A stretch of 64,000 nucleotides of DNA from Oscarella lobularis (taxonomy: Eukaryota; Porifera; Homoscleromorpha; Homosclerophorida; Oscarellidae). Location of the stretch: the NCBI RefSeq assembly GCF_947507565.1, contig NC_089180.1, positions 2,728,001 to 2,792,000 of the forward strand, read 5' to 3'. Under the pieces are notes generated by a model that saw only the letters and a list, made by a program, of their open reading frames with translations, had not been told where the DNA came from and ran no database searches. Every line of letters begins with the position of its first letter. Position 1 is the first letter of the stretch. A program made the translations under genes and the position numbers. This document shows, in pieces, positions 1-10,417 of the stretch.

Positions 1-926
1 GCTCTAGCATAGATCAGATGACCAAGTAACTGCGCACACTCTCTACTGACAACAACCAAAAAGACCTGCGTTTCTTTTCGAAGAGCGTAGTTTTTAGATT
101 TAGAATATGCTGAGTCACTTCGAACGTTATTGACTTGAATTGTGTGAGATAGTTGATGCCAGTGCGGCCCAAGAAGAAATCGCAGTCACTCCTCAACGAG
201 TCGTCGAGATCAAAATGCTTCAAGAGCAGGGTGCTAATAATTATACAGTAACTGAAATAATGTATAGGCATTATTGCTCTTGCTTCTAGAATTTCCTTCG
301 TTAGTCAAATCTGATTAAAAAATATCTTTATCGGCACAACGCTTGCAATGGCGCTAGGTAGCGGTATTCCGTCGAAGCATTGTGATATCTCCGCCTTCGC
401 AGCGTCGAATAAGGGCTTTCGCAACTTTGATCGACCTTCGACGTCACTTGACGAATAAATAGCGGGGACTATCCACATAGAACCTCTGAAATCAATATGA
501 ATTGAGTTTAAAAAATAAATTATAAAATTTTTTCGAGAACATAAGAAACTACGATTAACACTATTGATTAATTGAGAAATCTGGTTTCAGAAAAGCCGGG
601 CTTCGGACGCGATCACGTCATTACGAGACTTTACGTGTAAATCGAATTAATCGTACGCGTTCTTTAGTGAACTGAAACGTACGCGGAAGAGGAAGTCGGA
701 GATACGGGCGCGAGATATGGCAAGAATTGGGTCACAAGAACCCCGACGCGCTTCGGCTGAAAAGGTTAGTATTTGATGAACAATTAGTTCCTTTTAGTAT
801 TTTTTCAAAGTTGAAGTTGCTACAGTGTACTGACTGGCCAGTTTGTTGTTGAGTCTGTCGCCGTCTTTCTTAGGGCTCATATTTTATTTAGGTTGTTGCA
901 AAGGTTATTTTGTAAGCTGCCAATTT
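1..926. other. No supported gene
   Basis: I see no protein family, RNA gene or repeat in this stretch. A short open frame on the minus strand (14-271) has no recognisable motif, and nothing around it suggests an exon. The sequence is AT-rich between about 500 and 560. Confidence 0.4.
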
Positions 927-1490
927 CTACATTATGTCTTCTGTTGATGTAATGACAGTTCCTCCGGAACACTTCATATCCTTCACTGTCGCTGTGACAA
1001 TAGTAAAGAGGCCTCGATGCTTAGCGGAATGGAACCTTGGCTTAGCTCCTGACATAGATATACTGTCGAGTTCAATCATCAAGTGATCGACGAATTCGTG
1101 AGACGAGTAATAATCGTCGTCGTCGAAGCCACTCTCGAAAATATCTTCGTCTTCGTTTTCATTTGTGCCTGAAGGCTCTTCTCTTTCTTCTTCCATTTCT
1201 GAAGTAAGAAGTGTCGCATTGAATTTTTGACTCAGATCTTTAATTGTTTTTAAGAGAAAAGGCTGGCAGTAAATGCAGGAATTGGAGTTTATGCACCTAA
1301 GATGGAAAGAATGTCCGCATGTTAGGACGATAGTTTCTCTTCCTGCTTTATCACATCCTTGAAAATCGCAGATAAGATCCTCATCAGGCATCTTCTGGAC
1401 TGAAAAGCCAAGTGGAAGCGCTCTCTGATCGAGAGTGCAGTTGAAAGTCGGCATATCAATTACCCGTCGTTTCGCTTTTCCGACACTCAC
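927..1490 (-). CDS. RING-type zinc-finger exon, C-terminal end of a repetitive gene family
   Basis: The reading frame encodes a RING-like zinc finger: a Cys-x4-Cys pair, then a CGHSFHLRC block (Cys-Gly-His-x2-His-x2-Cys), then Cys-x2-Cys. The tail is very acidic (runs of Glu and Asp) and has no further domain. A RING normally binds an E2 enzyme and makes a protein a ubiquitin ligase. From memory of the family, this layout (long N-terminal region, C-terminal RING, acidic tail) belongs to a high-copy protein family found in sponges, cnidarians and some fungi. The pieces at 1708-3125 on the same strand are its upstream part. A good donor-like GTGAGT lies near 1490 on this strand, so the true exon edge may differ from the open-frame start. 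Confidence 0.55.
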   Translation of the reverse strand: MSVGKAKRRVIDMPTFNCTLDQRALPLGFSVQKMPDEDLICDFQGCDKAGRETIVLTCGHSFHLRCINSNSCIYCQPFLLKTIKDLSQKFNATLLTSEMEEEREEPSGTNENEDEDIFESGFDDDDYYSSHEFVDHLMIELDSISMSGAKPRFHSAKHRGLFTIVTATVKDMKCSGGTVITSTEDIM

Positions 1491-1707
1491 CTTTGTCTGT
1501 CCTCTTGATTTTTAGGAAATACTTTTAAGTTGTTTAGTGAAATATTCTGCCGTCCGCGCTGCTAAGTAGCTTAAATTCTGACGGCTCTTTCCTTTGACGG
1601 TAGGTATTACAAATTAGATGCAAAGGCGGAGTCAAATTTTTTTGCACTGATTACTTTGGCAAATAGTGTTATCTGCTCAGGCCATGACCATGAGGGGCAT
1701 TGGGCCC

Positions 1708-3125
1708 TCAACAGGGAGTGAAAAACTTCCACCTTTTTTCAGTGAACACATTGAGATACGAAGAAAAGGTAGATTTCCATTCAGGTATTACAGTTTCGTA
1801 GTGAAGGCAGTCGCTTATGGTAGCAAGAATAGCTTTATTATAGTTGTGGCGCTGCTGTATTATGAACATTATGGCGAGACGAATCATTGCTGGTTGCCAC
1901 AGATCGAACAAGCTGCCTCGGTGGATTGCCGAGTAAAAGAAGAAAATGAGAGGTGCTAGGTCGTCCAGAAAGAACCGGAGAGCTAAATATTCGTAATCTT
2001 TGCACAGATCAAACTTCTCTCGAATGAGCTGCCAGCCTCCAATTACGGCTAAAAGCAAAGTGGACATTCTCTCATGGTGTGGTTTTTTGGGCAAAACTTT
2101 TTTTCCCGAAAAGGTCTTTGAAAAGTTCTGTTGGAAAGAGCAGTAAATGTCAGTGTTGGTTGTAGCTCTAATTTATTTATAATCGTACTTTCAAAAATAG
2201 GATGGTACAGTGCAAAGATGTTTTCAAGAGCGTTGAGATATATATGAAAAGGCCCAAGAAGCGGAAGCAAGGAGTCAAGGAAAGGATCTTCTACATACTG
2301 AAAGACACTCAGTTAGCTTCAGGTGCAATAAAAAAAGTAATTCAAAAAGTCTAGAATTATTACCTTTGCAATGATTTTTTTTTGAAAGTGAAACGTTGTC
2401 GCCTAGTGAGGCGACGACATTTTCATTTAGGTATCTGCCGGCTGAAACTTATAATTTGGTAAATAAGCTATATAATGTTTTACTGCTTTAGATCTGGTTG
2501 AATACGGAGAGCGTTGTCCAAAACGGTTTTGTAATCTCGAAGAGATTTTAGTCTTTGATGCATCTCACTTATCAGCCGAGAGCTTTTTAGCATGTCGAGG
2601 TCTCTCTGAGTCGGAGACGTGTAGCACCTTGCTGTATATAGGAGCACCATCACGTTAGTTTTACACACTTTTTTGCGCACCTTAGATTAATGAGGGATGT
2701 TTGAATGTGATCGATGTTAAGACAGCGAAAATCGGAAGGAAGGAAGCTCAGCCACGTTTGGTGACAGTAATGTTGTAAAAACTGGGAGAAATGATCCAAG
2801 ACTCTTCCGATATTGATAATTCCCTTGCTATGCAGATCTTAAGGCCAGTAATGAGGCGAACTCGGCTTTGGAAGGCACGGTATAGTTTCATGGATATTGA
2901 TGAGACAGGTTGCCATGTGGATAGCTTTCGACGTTTCAGCGGATGTCGCTGAATCGTGTGCACCACGTGGAAATCGTCCACAATTAGCAAGACCAAATTA
3001 TGTTGGCTTCTGGCCTTCTGGATGTACGAATTGACGTGCTTAGCGTTGTCTCCTGCGAGCTCCTCTCTTAACCGGCGAATAGTCTTTGGGTGGCCGCATA
3101 TTCCCATGACACGCCCACACTCCAA
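1708..3125 (-). pseudogene. Upstream part of the RING-family protein, broken
   Basis: Reading the minus strand from 3125 down, successive short frames match one protein in order: a segment with LIVDDFHVVHTIQR (about 2990), a short helical segment (2480-2680), a segment with LLGPFHIYLNALE (about 2240), then GGWQLIREKF followed by a leucine-rich domain ending in RHNYNKAILATISD (1708-2094). These motifs recur, in this order, in a family of repetitive eukaryotic proteins whose C-terminus is the RING at 927-1490. The pieces lie in different frames and the central one is interrupted. Some breaks may be introns, but the frame change inside 2748-3125 looks like decay. Its function is unknown; high copy number and company suggest a mobile or TE-linked gene. 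Confidence 0.45.
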
Positions 3126-3147
3126 GGCAGACAGCTGTCATGGAAAA

Positions 3148-3760
3148 ATGTGTCCGGGTAAAAAAGTGTCCGGCCGGACAACTTTTTCCAGAAAAAACCG
3201 TCCGGCCGAACACTTTTTCCTGAAAAAAAGTGACCGGGTCTAAAAAAACGTCCGGTAGCAGATAACCGTTTTTTCTAAGCTTGGCTACTACGCGTATTAT
3301 AAGCGACCGGCCTTCTAAGGACCTGCCGGTGTTCGTATGATGTCGTCCGTGCCGTCAGACGCATTTGGGGCTGGAGAAATCCGTCCGAGCGTCCGGCCGG
3401 ACTGTTTTTTTCTGGAAAAAGGTGTCCGGACGGACACTTCTCCAGGCGATATAAGGAAACCACGCCGATGCGTGGACATCAGCGGTGGAACAGAAATCGC
3501 TGGACTGGCAACGCCGGATCGCGAAGCCTACTTCGAGCTCGCAGAAGGTATTACCGGGCCTGTATGTCAGTCAGAGATCCGCCGTTTGTCGCAAATAGTC
3601 TCCGGCCGGACGACATTTCACAGGAAATATGGTCCGGCTGGACACGATTTTACCCTGACACATTTTTCCATGACAATCTGTTCCGAACACTTTTATTCAG
3701 ACCCGGACATTTTTTTCCTGAAAAAAAGTGTGCGGCCGGACACTTTTTTCGGAGGCTTCG
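3148..3760. repeat. Cluster of palindromic GTCCGGCCGGAC / TTTTTCCTGAAAAA units
   Basis: Two self-complementary motifs alternate: a GTCCGGCCGGAC core and a run of T, CCTG or CCAG, then a run of A. Dense copies lie at about 3148-3250, 3385-3440 and 3598-3760, with ordinary sequence between. Each unit is about 30 bp and both halves can fold on themselves. Open frames that cross the block (for example 3337-3990) are by-products. It is similar in style to the 15-bp palindromic array at 35566-36072, which is also built on TGTCC...GGACA. Confidence 0.75.
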
Positions 3761-4019
3761 GAGCAAGAGAGACAAATGCAGCCCAACGTCGCTTACAAAA
3801 GCAGTTATTTTCTATTTGGGTATTATGTATAACGCTAAGATACTGTACAAATAAAATTTTGGAAGTCATACCTGGTTTCGTAGGTACGCTAGGCGATACA
3901 ATTCTGAAACAATTCTGGACTTCCGCGACGGATTCCTTTCGTCGTGCTCGAGAGAACTTGAGTAATTGCTCGTCAGACATTTTTCCATGATTTCATGGCC
4001 AGGTGCGTGTTCTTTGCAA

Positions 4020-5173
4020 AACGCTCTCATGGTGGCGGGAATCTCATATAGTTTATCTTTGTCAAGAACAACGTGATGAGTGTAAAGAGCGTCTTGAAAT
4101 TTTCTCAGAAGCCCTGGAAATTCTGAACAGAATTGAAGTCTACGTCATAGCTAATTAGACAATTGCAAATCGGTCACCAGAATAAGATCGATGCTCTCTG
4201 CTATCCGACGTGACGCTGCCTGTAGCTGTTCGCGGGCGATTTTTAGTTCTTCTTTAACTGAGTCAAGCTCCGTATCAACGAGACTTGCGGTAGCAGCCGC
4301 TCTCGCCTAAACGGGATCAGTAGCAGTCAATCCTATATTATTAGAAAAGACTACCTGCAAAGTCGGTCGAATTTCAGCAACAACAGGGCGCTTAGGCGGT
4401 GGACGGTACAGCGGATGCTCGACAACTTCATTCCACTCGTCCATAATCGATCGATGATATCGGCACACGTGGGCGGCGACGCTATTCGATAGGTCATCGA
4501 GCACGCTAAATAGCCGGTCAGGACAAGGTCGAAGAGACTTTGCGCAGCTTTCTGAATCAAATATAAAAGCACAGCGTTGAAATTCGGCGCATCTCAATCG
4601 AGAGTGAGCAACGCAAAGCCGCACGCTATCGCGAAATCCTCTTTCTTTCGCGTCTCGACCCGTAAAAAGCGATGTATCTCCAAAGCAGCTAGGTTCGGCA
4701 GCTAGGCGAGTTTCTTTCTCGTGCGCGACGCTCAAATAGCACGGTAAGAGATCGCTCATCGCCTCGGCTCGGTCAAATCGCGCAGGAAAAGGTAGATATA
4801 GCCACGAGAGACGATCGATCGCCACGAGACGATCGAATCAGCCGGATCGGACAGCGTGAAAAACGCGCGAAAGTGTCCCTAAAACCGCCCGAAAGAGTCT
4901 CTAGATCGTTGCAATTTCTCTCAGTCAGTGTATAGGTGGGGTGGTCCAAAAGCTACATGTGAAATCAGCTGGGAATCTCGCCCATCTTCGAGTCCGAATT
5001 CCTTCAGTTAGTTCTATCTTAGTTATACAACCTCATCTTTCCTTGATGATTGATCAAGTTGGTCAATTGAGAAAGTGTAAAATTAGTGCGTCTATTCTCT
5101 CTCATACTAAAATACGATGACAGTGATTGATCCCGCCTGGGAATGTTTGCATACGTTCCGGCCGTCAAATCGG
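4020..5173. repeat. Left arm of a 1.15-kb inverted duplication
   Basis: This block reappears in reverse complement at about 24604-25758. Matching runs from the CTCTCATGGTGGCGGGAATC region near 4022 to the ATACGTTCCGGCCGTCAAAT region near 5150, with only scattered differences. One is an in-frame 3-nt indel near 4193 and another is a Lys/Arg change in the encoded protein. The arms are about 19.4 kb apart. Both carry the same complete small gene and its upstream region. Confidence 0.9.
4151..4759 (-). CDS. Orphan small protein, copy 1 (two exons)
   Basis: Exon 1 runs from the ATG at 4759 down to 4355 and exon 2 from 4306 to a TAG at 4151. They are joined across a 48-nt intron (4307-4354) that begins GTAGTC, carries a CTGAC/CTGAT branch-like site and ends TTTAG. 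The intron is a multiple of three and holds an in-frame stop, so splicing is needed to make the full protein of about 186 residues. The product starts MSDLLPCYLSVAHEKETR, is Cys-rich in its first half, has a Pro-rich stretch (RPPPKRP), and ends in a predicted coiled coil (heptad-like DTELDSVKEEL). I do not recognise a domain. The second copy at 25020-25625 differs by little, and the 3-nt indel keeps frame, which hints at coding constraint. No partner gene is adjacent. Confidence 0.6.
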
Positions 5174-5186
5174 TGCAGGAAAGGCT

Positions 5187-5590
5187 GAGCGGTGCGTGCG
5201 CTATCGATGCGACCATTGAATAAAATGGCGTTTGTCCCTTGAGCAAGTCTTTTGGACAACCGATATAAGGCAAAAAGACGACTATGGGAATGGATAATCG
5301 ACAGCAACTGTAAGATACCAAATCGCTTATCGAGAAACCGTGCAAATCGCTCTAAAATGTGACGTTGCGATCTCAGTAAGGAAAGCGCGTGGCGTATCCG
5401 CGAAACGTGAAAAAGCTGTTTCGAGGCGTTCATAATAACGTTCTATTGCCCTTTATTTAAAAAACGCTTTAGATCCAGATTACCGGGAAGACGGTAATTT
5501 CTGGCGCGCATACAGTGGGAACCAGGCCCTTTCTCCGCGAGTCCATCCGGGATTCGCAACAGAAGAAAGGGCCTGGATACGAGGCTAGTT
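5187..5590. repeat. 0.4-kb dispersed repeat, copy A (empty site)
   Basis: The stretch is nearly identical to 9700-10417 in the same orientation, except that copy B contains a 306-bp pogo-type MITE. In copy A the corresponding site reads CATAATAACG with no insertion. The minus-strand frames in this block (5107-5433 and its twin 9714-9950) are shared only because the DNA is repeated; no domain is seen. The right end is the short hairpin described at 5522-5590. Confidence 0.85.
5522..5590. repeat. Short hairpin element, copy 1
   Basis: A CCAGGCCCTTTCTCC arm pairs with a GAAGAAAGGGCCTGG arm, with an ATCCGGG-containing loop, followed by ATACGAGGCTAG. Four relatives lie at 10351-10417, 27612-27679, 54614-54679 and 59384-59446. 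All keep the outer stem and the following (T)ACG(c)GAGGCTA-like tail. Confidence 0.75.
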
Positions 5591-5599
5591 GTCCCGCGT

Positions 5600-6905
5600 C
5601 TCGTCGCAAAACATTTTCGACTAGCATTGGCGAGTCCAAAAGCGCGCGGGATCGACGTCGTTGAGTGCGTGATTGCCAAAGATGTGACCGCGACAGCACG
5701 GAGAATTTCTGGAATCGACTCGCTTGTACGAGCAAAGAATCACCGTGATGTCGTATCGAGAAGACGTTTCGGAGGAAGGGAGAGAGCGATAGATGGCAAT
5801 GTTGCTAATCGCTCTCAGGAACGAATCCGGTTCAACGAATCGTCTCTTCGGCATCGTGGCTAAATAGCGATGCGTACGCTCGATTTCATCGAGCGTCAAC
5901 AACCGAGCGGCCTCGTTCAGGCTCTTGTAAAAAAGCGGATACTCGACGCCGAGATGTTCTTCCAAATCCGACGAGCGAAGGAGTGCATCGGGCGATGCAT
6001 TCGACGACGGTCAGACTGAGAAAGACGAGCGATCGCGACAGGAGATCGTCGTAGTTGTCGGACGGCTGGCGTTCGACGCACTTCACCGTTTCATTGACGG
6101 CGATACGAAGCTAAAGGCGGTCGCACCTTACGTCATCAAACGGTTTCAATAGATACGTTTGAAATCCCATCGGAACGGGCAGATCGTATATATCCTGAAA
6201 CTTCCTCAAGTAACGACCAATCATGACGACGGGTCGCGGCTCGTTCTTGCAAATTATTCGAATGAAAAGCGATACCTACTTGGAACAGGAACGGCGGGAT
6301 ACGGACAGAAGCAGACGTGGACAGCGGGAAAATCCTCGCGAGCTATCGTCAAGTGCGCTTTTATACGCTGGAGGAAACAAACAGTCCTTGACCTTGAATC
6401 AGGGCTTGTTGGAAAAAGGGACTGGCGACAAGACGTCGTAAGTCGGGGAAGTCCTCGTACGACGTGTTCACCGCCTGGTGGACACCCACAGTCTGCAGAA
6501 AGGCGACGACTCCAGCGTCGAACCTGAAGTGGATAGGCGAACAATTTCGTCTTCTACGGATGCGATGCATTCGGTGAGACCGTCGTCTGAATGAAAATGT
6601 TTCTCCAACATCTCGCGAACGACGTATTTCCATCCGTCGTGAAGGTGATCAAGATGGTGATGGTTTCAGTCGCGTCGTCGCACGCGAAGCTTAGGACGGA
6701 CGAAGCTTTCCATATTGAGAGTGGCGGTCAGGATATGGGTATCATGTCCGTTTGCGAAGCGCCGCACACCGACACCAGGGCCTGTTTGGGCACGTGCAAG
6801 TTCTTCCGCATTTGCGCATAGATACTGCAGAATGTCCACAGGACTAGCGTTGAGTGACGTTGAGATGCTGTTACGACCCGACGCGCTTACGTCGGAAGTC
6901 GGAGA
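5600..6905 (-). pseudogene. Unrecognised protein-coding debris or multi-exon gene
   Basis: The minus strand shows a run of protein-like frames in order. From about 6900: a frame with NSISTSLNASPVDILQYL; near 6500 one with TSYEDFPDLRRLVASPFF; near 6210 one with MIGRYLRKFQDIYDLPVPMG; near 6050 one with RQPSDNYDDLLSRSLVFL; and near 5880 one with LTLDEIERTHRYLATMPKRR. The composition looks like a real helical protein, not random sequence, but frames change between pieces and some gaps (21 and about 34 nt with GT...AG ends) are shorter than other introns in this window. I do not recognise the family. It could be a host gene with very short introns or a decayed copy. Confidence 0.3.
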
Positions 6906-6987
6906 CCATGATGACCCGTCCCTCTGATTTTGACTTTACAGGATTGAATGATCCGTCGCACTAGAAGAACTGCTGATCGTCGTTTGA

Positions 6988-7710
6988 GTGGAAGATGCAC
7001 TCGTCGTGATAGACTCTGACAAGATTTCGCCTGTCAAAGTTTTCCATCCGTCCATTTCCGGCGATGCTACAGCGGCGCCACATCCACTCGTCGCGACAGC
7101 CACGCCTGCCTCGTCTTTGATGAAAGCCGTCGAAACGCAGACCGCTCTTGTCACCTCTGTGTTGGAACGTCTCACCCGCAACGACGCTTCGCCCCACCCT
7201 GTCTACGCCATTCCCTCGGGACTCCCAAGCACTCTTCGCGCGCCTGTTCCGGTTTCTCAGCGTCGCTGTTGGGATTGCGGACAGTTTGGCCATATTCGTA
7301 TTAATTGTCCGAAGTTTGGGGGGAAACATGAAAATTCCGCACAGTGTGTCTCTGCGCATTCGCGCGAACATACGCCCATAATTCATTACGTCGCCGCCCT
7401 CCAGGCGTCCCCGTTATCCTCCGACTCTATTTTTCAAGTCGCTGCGACACTGAACGGCGTGTCGTTCCGTTGTCTCATTGACACCGGAGCAGCGATTTCC
7501 ATCGTTCCGCCGTCTTTCGCGTCATTCCCTGTGTTGCCTTTCACCGAGCGCCCCGCGATGGCGAGCGGTCACACGGTGCCTGTTGCTGGTGTGGTCGAGC
7601 TTCCGGTCGCATTCGGTTCTTGGACTACCCGACATTGTTTTCGTGTTGCGGATATAGCAACGAATCCAATCCTTGGTGCCGATTTCATTGTTAGTCGAAA
7701 CGACATTTGA
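6988..7710 (+). CDS. Retrotransposon gag C-terminus and aspartic protease
   Basis: The frame has two diagnostic parts. A zinc knuckle, CWDCGQFGHIRINC (Cys-x2-Cys-x4-His-x4-Cys), lies around residue 95, and a retropepsin-like domain follows with CLIDTGAAISIVPPS (the catalytic Asp-Thr-Gly-Ala) around residue 160 and PILGADFIV near the end. Zinc knuckles bind the element RNA during packaging and the protease cuts the polyprotein. This order is that of Ty3/Gypsy elements. No reverse transcriptase follows: the frame stops at 7710 and the next kilobase is not pol, so this is a truncated copy. The frame begins after a stop at 6984, and no convincing ATG or gag N-terminus is seen. Confidence 0.75.
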   Translation: MEDALVVIDSDKISPVKVFHPSISGDATAAPHPLVATATPASSLMKAVETQTALVTSVLERLTRNDASPHPVYAIPSGLPSTLRAPVPVSQRRCWDCGQFGHIRINCPKFGGKHENSAQCVSAHSREHTPIIHYVAALQASPLSSDSIFQVAATLNGVSFRCLIDTGAAISIVPPSFASFPVLPFTERPAMASGHTVPVAGVVELPVAFGSWTTRHCFRVADIATNPILGADFIVSRNDI

Positions 7711-8640
7711 GATTTGAGAACCCCCTAGAGTATGCAGTGGTGTGGTAAAGTAAGATACGGGACTTAAATAGGGAGGGTAGAATGGGCGTGAAAGGAAATA
7801 TAGATCAGTCTTGGTTCTGACTCGAGTAGGCGAGGATCTCGTTTATTACAAAACTGTTAGTTATCTTGTTATTATACGAAGGCACGTTTGACCCAGCGCG
7901 AGTTTGTTTTGCCACATTTGTCGCGAGGCCGAGTCTGCCGCGAGTGCTCGAGTAGCCTATCTCTTTTAGCCGCTATAAAGACGCATTTTATTGTTAGAGG
8001 TCGGGTCCAATTTTAAGCCGCTCACTCTAGCGCAGTTTTGAGCAGTTCTGGGGTCAGCCGGTGCCCCACTCGTCTGCAATGAAGCAGACATTGCAGATTT
8101 TGAGCTATACGAGTTTTTAGACATCTTATATGCCAATCTGTTAGCATCTGCAGCGTGTGCACTTCTTCAGACAGATGATGGGGTAGTTACGACTTCGTAC
8201 CAGCTCGACGCGGAAATTCGTCTGAATGCGGCGCTGCTTGGAGCCGGACGCATACAATAGCAAATCGAGAGGAATATGGTTGATTTTCTCATTAGTCTGC
8301 TAGAAAAAAACGCAAATGCGCTCTCTTAGGACGACGTTTTCAGATTTATCTACTATGGCAGCGTAACTATAGGGCGAGGACGGCGCCTCAAAATAGGCAG
8401 GTTTTCTACACCTTTAGCGACCAAAATGAGCGGTTGTTTGGTCGCTTTAGTCAATCGGCCGAAACGACAGAAGCGGAAATAAGAGGGAGCGCCAAAGTTG
8501 AATACGATAAGAGCTATCGCCCTCAAATTCATACGATGCTTTTGTGTCCACAAATGCATAGTAGCGATACGCAAAAATGTCTGTACGATTCTTATTATGC
8601 CTGAAAAACGGCTTTTAAAAATGGGCGTGTCGGTAGCGCG
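7711..8640. other. No supported gene
   Basis: The DNA after the gag-protease fragment contains no domain that I can identify. It may be retrotransposon remnant, but no LTR boundary, polypurine tract or repeated terminus was found. A minus-strand frame at 8353-8574 has no motif. Confidence 0.35.
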
Positions 8641-8698
8641 CGGTAGTGCACAATGCCCCTGGTACCGTCACGTTCTCTTGTACTGTTTCTTTTATGGT

Positions 8699-9069
8699 GT
8701 CAAAACGAGGAAGACGACTGCTTCGTGAGAGTGTTACTCATAATTCGGATGAGGAATTTGGCGATGAGACGTTGCCTTGTCAATTAGGCAAGCCATGTCA
8801 ATGGACAGTCAAAAAAGCAGTCTCACATCACTGTGCTTCATTCGTACTACGCTTTAGATGAAGATCGTTTTCAATTGGCCGCACTCGATGCATTGAAGGA
8901 GCACTATAAGTCAAAGGGCATTGAGGAAAAACGAACGGCTAAAAGTGCCACCGCACCGAAGGAGAGAAAGGCTTCGAAAAGGAGAGAGGCCACGTTGTCG
9001 TCGTTTGAAGAGGTCGTGAGACTAAGGCTTCTATCTAACGTTACCCACATTATTTCATATTTCAGATGA
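8699..9069 (+). other. Possible small exons, unrecognised
   Basis: A frame starting with ATG near 8692 (MVSKRGRRLLRESV, then an acidic stretch) and the overlapping basic, Lys/Arg-rich frame at 8833-9069 (KEERKASKRRE-like) look protein-like in composition. They have no recognisable domain. They lie just upstream of the THAP exon and could belong to the same TE-derived gene, but no splice link is clear. Confidence 0.2.
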
Positions 9070-9155
9070 TTGAAGTAAACATTCGGCCTAGAACAGTTGC
9101 TTCCTAATTAAAGGGAAACTGAAGTGGTGAAAATTTTTTTGTTTGCATTTCTTTG

Positions 9156-9440
9156 ATGGGCGTTCGCCTCACTTCTTTGTTGCCACGTATTTCGTCTTCT
9201 CGGGCCCAGTTGGTTCGCCGCTGCATCGCTGCTGGTTGTAACAGCACTACGAAAGACGATTTCACGCTCTACTTCTTTCCAAAAGACGTCGGACTACGTC
9301 AAAAGTGGATCGATCAAGTTCGAAGAACGCTTGACCGGTGGGCGGGTCCGAAGACATACAGCGAGATCTGCAGCCACCACTTCGAGCCCGGCTGCTTCGA
9401 ATCAGACAGCCTTCAAACGCTGGACTCAGTTCTGCGGTAG
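9156..9440 (+). CDS. THAP-type zinc-finger exon
   Basis: The frame contains a THAP domain: Cys-x4-Cys (RRCIAAGC), a conserved Trp in QKWIDQVRR, then CSHHFEPGCFE (Cys-x2-His followed by the Phe). THAP domains bind DNA and occur at the N-terminus of P-element and Kolobok transposases and of host THAP proteins. The frame ends in CTGCG|GTAGGA, a plausible donor site, so this may be a first exon. No matching transposase exon follows before the repeat that begins at 9700, so the gene is truncated or the rest lies elsewhere. The ATG at 9156 gives a short leader before the first Cys. Confidence 0.65.
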   Translation: MGVRLTSLLPRISSSRAQLVRRCIAAGCNSTTKDDFTLYFFPKDVGLRQKWIDQVRRTLDRWAGPKTYSEICSHHFEPGCFESDSLQTLDSVLR

Positions 9441-9954
9441 GATTACAATGCGTTAGACAATAACTAAAAAACAAAGAAGCTTACTTGTTTCACTATTTGG
9501 TGGCAAATTTTGAGTGGAAAACCGGCAACGCCTGGGAGCTGTTGTAGCAAAGCCAAAGCTGCTTCAAAAAATGCGTCATTCTTCAGCGCATCAGACGATC
9601 AGCGGGAAAACGACGAAGAAACCCATACAATCGTCCCTAGCAACTTGTGCATGCGCAGTGTTTGTCCGCCCTGCTGGGCCATCCGGCTGATGGTTTAGAG
9701 AGCGGCGCGTGCGCTATCGATGCGACCATCGAATGAAATGGCGTTCGTTTGTCTCTTGAGCAAGTTTTTTGGACAACCGATATGAGGCAAAAAGACGACT
9801 ATGGGAATGGATAATCGACAGCAACTGTAAGATACCAAATCGCTTATCGAGAAACCGTGCAAATCGCTCTAAAATGTGACGTTGCGATCTCAGTAAGGAA
9901 AGCGCGTGGCGTATCCGCAAAACGTCCAAAAGCTGTTTCGAGGCTTTCATAATA

Positions 9955-10260
9955 CAATAGAACTCCGATTATCCAAACTTTCGATTACATGTATCCGAAT
10001 CTCAAATTTCTAAGTCATATGACCCAAATTGGGCGCGTCGAAAGAAAAAGATTTGTGTTACCAGCTTATGTAGAAGCGTCACAACTGCGTTCAGCGCACC
10101 CTGGCTCTATTTCTTCTCTTAGTCAAACACCTACGCTATTTAAAAACCTAAAATTTCACCCGTTTTTTTGTAAATAACTCCTATTTCGATTATCCGAACG
10201 TTTCGATTATCCGAACACCCCCCACTGCCCCAAGGGGTTCGGATAATCGGGGTTCTACTG
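9955..10260. mobile_element. pogo/Tigger-type MITE, copy 1
   Basis: A 306-bp element flanked by TA duplications (9953-9954 and 10261-10262). Its ends are CAATAGAACTCCGATTATCC and, inverted, GGATAATCGGGGTTCTACTG. Terminal CAGTAGAACCCCGATTATCC-like repeats and TA target sites are typical of pogo/Tigger elements of the Tc1/mariner superfamily. It has no transposase. The paralogous empty site is at about 5433-5440. A broken pogo transposase lies at 20830-21520. Confidence 0.85.
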
Positions 10261-10350
10261 TAACGTTCTACTGCCCTTTATTTAAAAAACGCTTTAGATC
10301 CAGATTACCGGGAAGACGGTAATTTCTTGCGCATGCGCATACAGTGGGAA

Positions 10351-10417
10351 CCAGGCCCTTTCCCCGCGAGTCCATCCGGGATTCGCAACAGGAGAAAGGG
10401 CCTTGGTACGAGGCTAC
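10351..10417. repeat. Short hairpin element, copy 2
   Basis: CCAGGCCCTTTCCCC pairs with GGAGAAAGGGCCTTGG, followed by TACGAGGCTAC. It belongs to the same family as 5522-5590, at the right end of the same larger repeat. Confidence 0.75.

Larger units (their letters stand above)
9700..10417. repeat. 0.4-kb dispersed repeat, copy B (with MITE insertion)
   Basis: This is the same repeat as 5187-5590, in direct orientation, interrupted at a TA by the MITE at 9955-10260. The flanks resume exactly after the second TA (AACGTTCTA...). It ends in the hairpin of 10351-10417. Confidence 0.85.

Noticed and set aside
5107-5433. Conserved minus-strand protein shared with 9714-9950
   Set aside because: Its conservation is explained by DNA duplication of the whole repeat; there is no domain and the C-terminal ends differ.
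5522-5590. Firm call of the CCAGGCCCTT hairpins as Helitron 3' ends
   Set aside because: The hairpin plus CTRR pattern fits four of five copies, but the following base is T in only one, and no shared 5'-TC end could be matched. Left as an unclassified hairpin family.
6110-6135. A 21-nt intron in the unrecognised minus-strand region
   Set aside because: It has GT and AG ends but is far shorter than the 47-62 nt introns supported elsewhere here; a small indel is more likely.
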